Below are positions 63,037-64,000 of a stretch of 64,000 bases of DNA, piece by piece. The notes below the pieces were generated by a model, which was given only the letters and a program-made list of their open reading frames with translations, did no database searches and was not told where the DNA came from. How positions within the stretch are numbered: position 1 is the stretch's first letter; the number at the start of each line of letters is the position of its first letter. Origin of the DNA: Elysia chlorotica (Eukaryota; Mollusca; Gastropoda; Plakobranchidae); the NCBI GenBank assembly GCA_003991915.1, contig RQTK01000138.1, positions 406,768-470,767 of the forward strand, read 5' to 3'. Both the position numbers and the translations under genes were made by a program.

Positions 63037-63139
63037 AAAATAAAAAAGCTTGTTTCTTTATATCCCCACCCCTATCTCTTTAACTCTTTCTGTCTCTGTC
63101 TCTGTCTGCCTGTCTGTCTCTTTCTCTCTGTCTCTGTCT

Positions 63140-63173
<34 letters not shown>

Positions 63174-64000
63174 ATCCCAACTGAACATTGATATATATAT
63201 ATCGTTTAATCAAGAATGTTAATTGTTGTACAAGGAAGAAACTTTCACATACGGAGCAGTCTCATAATCAAAGTACTTGACAATCAACCTTTCAATTCAA
63301 TCATTATTTTTTAAAATCTCTCTACAAGTTTTTCTGTTTACATATTACGACTTTCTCTGGCCAGCCACCGGTTCTTTGTGTGACATCGAAATAACCTAAG
63401 AAGTCACATAGGCCATGTAGAATTAAAAATTTACATCTACACTTTTTAGGCTTTTGAGGATAACGCAATCAAAAGTTGGGACAATAGCAGATGTGTAACT
63501 AGACCTTTAACCATAAGGTTTCTATTATTTGATATCCAAGCCGTCAATCTAATCTATACGTTTAATGTTCTGCTGATTCCATTTCTTCAGACAGAACCTT
63601 CTTATGCTGCCATCATCAATTTTACCCCTCAAAAATGTAAAGGAAGACTTTGTAATGCCACCTCACACATTATGGTCACATTAAAATTTAAGAGGATCTA
63701 TTATTGAGATCCATTCTCCTTATTTAATATCTCTTACTTGGATTCTAACAAAGGACCCACATAATTTCGTTTCAGTGTACTACCGACTGCTGGGTACAAC
63801 TCCTATAGATTTATCTCTCAGGGTCTGAGATAATTATGTAAGATACTTTTTTTATTATTAAAAGCATAGAATGTAACTATATAAAAGGTTAGTCGTGTTG
63901 GATCGATCGATCGATATACAGTTAGTGATACTATACCAAAAAGAAAAGGAAAGTATGGGAATCGGAGAAAGAAACAATGAGTGCGAACGGAGATTATATA

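Overview
This is nuclear DNA from an invertebrate animal, most likely a mollusc and perhaps a gastropod. It is AT-rich, its coding sequence is split into short exons with GT-AG introns, and microsatellites, minisatellites and tRNA-derived SINE copies are dense. The taxon is inferred from the style of the repeats and the look of the receptor, not from a database match.

Two genes can be read almost completely, and they converge. On the + strand lies D-3-phosphoglycerate dehydrogenase (PHGDH), the first enzyme of serine synthesis. Eleven coding exons from 9255 or 13819 to 32241 join in frame into 535 residues with all expected cofactor and catalytic residues. Its promoter and first-exon region is present twice as 3.5-kb direct repeats (6998-10543 and 11629-15134). 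The two first coding exons are identical over all 135 bases. A 95-bp perfect copy of part of exon 10 lies in intron 9.

On the - strand, from 60728 down to 39139, lies an alpha-type nicotinic acetylcholine receptor subunit. Seven exons give about 610 residues: most of the ligand-binding domain with Cys-loop and vicinal Cys-Cys, M1-M4, and a long M3-M4 loop. The signal-peptide exon is missing or was not recognised.

The most unusual feature is the receptor gene's 5' splice sites. Exon E6 ends inside a minisatellite of about 39 bp units (42660-43625), each carrying the last codons of the exon plus the donor site. The repeat is in frame with the exon. Exon E2 runs into an unrelated minisatellite of about 40 bp units (59558-60579), many of which carry a relative of its donor. 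The donor of exon E7 directly abuts the tail of a SINE. Next to the E2 array is a 774-bp palindrome with two 345-bp arms, part of a forward-inverted-forward rearrangement. A faint 40-bp relic of the E2 exon end lies just beyond it.

Layout: 1-147, C-terminal end of an unidentified + strand gene; 148-6997, AT-rich and low-complexity DNA; 6998-32500, PHGDH; 32500-39138, intergenic DNA between the two 3' ends; 39139-60728, the receptor gene with a 12-kb repeat-filled intron; 60729-64000, upstream DNA with a SINE and long trinucleotide runs. The two genes have no evident shared function. No CRISPR, operon, genuine tRNA or rRNA gene was seen.
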